64,000 bases of DNA from Trichoplusia ni (taxonomy: Eukaryota > Arthropoda > Insecta > Lepidoptera > Noctuidae), in NCBI RefSeq assembly GCF_003590095.1, contig NC_039482.1:13843657-13907656 (forward strand), written 5' to 3'. The notes beneath the pieces were generated by a model that did no database searches, was not told the DNA's origin, and was given only the letters and a program-made list of their open reading frames with translations. Position numbers and translations under genes: made by a program. Below, piece after piece: positions 60,730 through 64,000 of this stretch (the stretch's first letter is position 1; each line of letters opens with the position of its first letter).

Positions 60730-61035
60730 ATGAAAACGATCATGATGCAATCAACGTCAGAGGGATGTATGAACATCGCTGAACTAGCGAACCAGTTGAG
60801 GCGAGAGAAGATTTTTATCAACTCTGAGAGGCAGCTGTTGCAGAAACTCAATGAGGAAGTGGAGAAGCGGGCGCTGGAGCTGCTGCAGGTGGCCTGGGTG
60901 TGCTCTCAGCAGCGCCAAAACCTCACCAACTTGATAACGTCGAGATGTGAGGCAGATTCCATTGCATCCTGCCAGAGAGCAAGCATCCTAGAAAGAGCTA
61001 CATTTGTTGATGCCTACAAAGTTTTGAAGTATAAG
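60730..61035 (+). CDS. First coding exon of an unrecognised coiled-coil protein
   Basis: I do not recognise this gene. The exon encodes 102 residues from ATG 60730 and ends at a good donor (AAG|GTCAGT). A second Met (in EGCMNIAELA) could be the true start. From there the sequence is hydrophilic and rich in Glu, Lys, Arg, Leu and Gln, with heptad-like spacing (REKIFINSERQLLQKLNEEV), a Cys (WVCSQQRQNL) and then ITSRCEADS. It looks like an alpha-helical coiled coil of a soluble protein. Codon choice (CTG, GAG, AAG) is like that of the other genes here and unlike the AT-rich flanks, which supports coding. No later exon could be found up to 64000; the AG at 61732 leads quickly to a stop. The gene probably continues beyond the window. 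Confidence 0.75.
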
Positions 61036-62981
61036 GTCAGTAACATACTTCTTTACTAAATTATACAATTTTTATGTTATTTATTAATGATAATGGTAAA
61101 GTAGATAATCATTAAAACTGTAATATTGTTTTGATTGAGCAATTTATATCAGTTCTTAGTAATTACAAAACAATATGACCTACATGTCCACCCACTTTTT
61201 GTGAACAATCAATGATTATAAGCAAAAAAGTATCTGTAATCATTCTATTTATTTGTTTTAAAATGGAGACTGCGGTATCTAGTGAATAATTATTATCTAG
61301 CAAGTAATGAATTATTCTTTAAATTCACTGGTCCACATTTAATTTTGGCAAATCAGAATTCACTTTTAATTATTTACTGTACCTCATAATTATGGCAGAG
61401 TTTACTGTAAATGATATTAAAAAAAAGGTAGTTAATGAACTTTAAATATTTTTTTTTATATTATCCTATGTAAGAATTTTCTGTTTGTCCTTTTTTAAAA
61501 GAAGAATTATTCATCCGCAGTATCAGTGACTATAAACATGTAATACACATTATTAACATGACTAGCAAACTAAATCAAAACTTATTTAATATAGAAACTT
61601 ATTCAAGAATATATTTTTGCTTTGGAAGTTAGTACCAGTTTAGATATTATGATAATTATCAGGCTAAAAGGTTTCCTTCTTGATCATTAATACTGAGAGT
61701 TCTTACTACCATCAACTTTCTATTTTCCTCCAGAAACATGTTTCTTACACCTAGGCAAGAAGATCCTTGAAGATTGTGTTCTTGTCCGAGTTATTTGTTT
61801 ATGATATGTTCCCTCTTTCTTCTTCCCCTCAATATAAAAAACTCCTACAAGCAAATTCAATCTCTGCATCTATGGATGTTCTGCAATTGATCAGTTTATA
61901 AACAAGAAGAAAATAAATGTTTGTTCAATGATAAAACTTATTTTTCAGTGGTACTAGTAGCATAAGAGTGAGAGGGTGATCTAAACATGAATATGCATGT
62001 TAGTGACATAACAAATTGTTAATTAAAACAATATTGTAAATGGTTGCAATATTTTGAGTACACAATACATTGTCCCATTCCGACTGCCTAATGAGTAATA
62101 TAATAAACCATTGTATGGTAACTGAATTGTCATGTAGAAATTGTATTACCAAGGCCTTTAACCATAAAGAGTTTGTAACACTATATGTATATCTAATTTC
62201 TTAAAGACTTCTTTAATTCAATTTTTACATTAAGATGTTTATGTTCTTAATATTATATAATAATTTCTGACCTCTGTTAAAAGGACAAATACATTAAAGG
62301 AGAATGAAGTCAAAACAATTAAACATCTGCTGTGCCCGTATGTCAATAATAAAAAAAAAACTTGCACATGTAATGATGGTAGAGACAAATGTGTGTTTGT
62401 AAATTTAATGCAACATAAAATTTGTAAGTAATTACTATTTAATTTATCATTATTATTCCTAGAATAAATAAAAATAAATTGCAAGTCACTGTTTACGCTG
62501 ACCTACGTTAACTAAGATACTCGAAGGCCCATCGTAATAACTTATACAAACCATTCCCATATTTAATCAATAGGTACTTTGTGTCATGTATATAATAATG
62601 TAGACAATCCAAATGTACTACCTCAGAATTTTTAATATAATGTGTAAAATAATCTTTGCTTAATGATCAATCATCCTCAAGTTTCTTCTAGTACCATAAA
62701 CATTTCCTGAATATCTTTTCACTATATGATACATACTTCTATTGATACCCACTTGTAACAAGGTCGACATCATATGATTGGATATGTGATAGAAACTTAT
62801 TATCTTAATTCCAACATGATTAGCAACATATGATTGGAAACAAAATCAATAATTATGAAGTGGATTTTACGTCAATAAGTTGTAGAACTATTCATACTTA
62901 TTACTAATTAAAGTATTAAACCATATATAGGATGCCTATTTAATATTGTATTAATAATATTCCACAATTTTCATACATTGC
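61036..62981 (+). other. Intron or flank of the unrecognised gene
   Basis: AT-rich, no coding segment seen. Several TTTTCAG-type acceptors (for example near 61950) are followed by early stops. Confidence 0.4.
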
Positions 62982-63385
62982 CACCTAGTCTCAAACTAAA
63001 CAGACCTTATACTTATATATTTCTATATACCTACATACATCTTTATAAAGTACTAGCTGTTCCCAGCGGTTTCACCCGCGTAGTTTTTTTGCGTTCCCGC
63101 ATTTTTTTCCATATTTTATCACCGTTTAAACCCTCCCTGGACTCATACGAATATTTAAAGACTAAAATTAGCCAAATCGGTTCAGCCATTCTCGAGTTTT
63201 AGTGAGACTAACGAACAGCAATTCATTTTTATATATATTTATAAATTTATAAAGTATTTAATCTAAATTCCCACCCAAGACAAATGATCTTCCTCATCAT
63301 ACAAACATTTGTCCTGAATTTGAATCGAACCCACGACATCTGGTATAGTAGCCAAGGCCACTAACCACTTGACCAACAGGCCAGT
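62982..63385 (-). mobile_element. tRNA-derived SINE split by a nested repeat
   Basis: Head on minus: GGCCTGTTGGTCAAGTGGTT near 63385, B box region GTGGGTTCGATTC; tail near GCCACCTAGTCTCAAACTA at 62982. The element is interrupted by 63053-63245. Confidence 0.65.
63053..63245 (-). mobile_element. Repeat nested in the SINE, 11-bp target duplication
   Basis: Starts CTAGCTGTTCCCAGCGGTTT and ends with a TATATAT tract. It is flanked by TTTATAAAGTA at 63042-63052 and 63246-63256. Same broad family as 11111 and 56117 (CTAG end, CGGTTCAG core). Confidence 0.65.
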
Positions 63386-64000
63386 CTATATTCACGTAAA
63401 AGTGATGTGTCAGGCAATACCAATACAGTTTCTAACTTCACACATTGCATGTACCCACTGGGCCACTGCATAACAATAAATATAACATTTGAATGACGTG
63501 ACCGTTCTGTTTACCGTCAATTGTTTCTACATATTTCAAACAATCTTTCAATCACGATACATTGTAAGTGGATCAGGAAACAGATGTGGGTGCACTTATC
63601 TCATTGTTGTAGAGTTGTGCAGCGACACACAAGTCGTACGGCCCGTGCCAGTCACACGCAGTGAGCTTAAACAATAGTGTTCATTACTATGCTGGGCTTT
63701 GTCTTTATATGCTCGTTTATGACGATACCGAGTACCTACGTACTCAACGAGATTATTTAATATGTTAACTAGCTTTCCAATTACGAAACTTGGATGAAAA
63801 TTGAATTAACGATGTTTTTAATTTTTAAGCTCTGGTTTTTACATCGTTCGCGTTGTGTAAAACAACGCTTCTCAGTATTCCACATTTGAAAATTTCGTAA
63901 AATTGAGAGTTATGAGAAAATGCATACTCCGGTGAAGTAAAGCCTGCACTCAGCACACAGACTGATTAAATATGATAACTGCATAAATATGTTAAAAAGA
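63386..64000. other. Right edge of window, no gene seen
   Basis: The open frame at 63489-63677 has no family features. No splice-bounded exon for the gene starting at 60730 was found. Confidence 0.4.

Noticed and set aside
63489..63677. Further exon of the gene starting at 60730
   Set aside because: No phase-compatible acceptor leads into it and the composition is not like the first exon.

Overview
The window is animal nuclear DNA: AT-rich, with genes split into many short exons by GT-AG introns. The dispersed repeats point to a moth or butterfly: tRNA-derived SINEs, a 5S-rRNA-like SINE, short repeats ending near CTAG, and small TIR elements. The 5S-like SINE and several others resemble families common in noctuid moths, so a noctuoid moth is my inference. 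Exon boundaries were set by hand from splice consensus, reading-frame continuity and comparison of paralogues inside the window.

Regions. 1-7.1 kb: gene-free, with a 4.1-kb non-autonomous LTR retrotransposon (two 408-bp LTRs, 4-bp target duplication) holding a minisatellite. 7.1-25.4 kb: a minus-strand cluster of secreted CLIP-domain serine proteases. Two are near-identical tandem copies (7.4-11.0 and 12.3-15.9 kb), one is a truncated copy without CLIP exons and with broken splice sites (17.6-19.8 kb), and one is a more diverged intact gene (20.0-25.4 kb). Copy-specific transposons mark the introns, including a P-like element with 30-bp TIRs. 25.4-28.6 kb: intergenic, with a degenerate ATTCGTAGCA-rich array. 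28.6-41.5 kb: a plus-strand uridine-cytidine kinase gene with two alternative terminal exons. 41.5-51.3 kb: largely gene-free, with GC-rich islands and inverted-repeat elements. 51.3-59.9 kb: a minus-strand 15-exon MAP kinase kinase 7 (hemipterous-type) gene. 60.7 kb to the end: the first coding exon of an unrecognised coiled-coil protein, head-to-head with MKK7.

How the genes work. The CLIP proteases are secreted zymogens of the kind that act in haemolymph cascades (Toll, melanisation). All intact copies keep the catalytic triad and a trypsin-type pocket but have unusual activation sites. The kinase gene serves pyrimidine salvage. MKK7 activates JNK. I see no operon-like or functional link between the three loci. 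The points most worth checking are the activation sites, the remodelled truncated protease, the two alternative C-termini of the kinase, and the P-like element.
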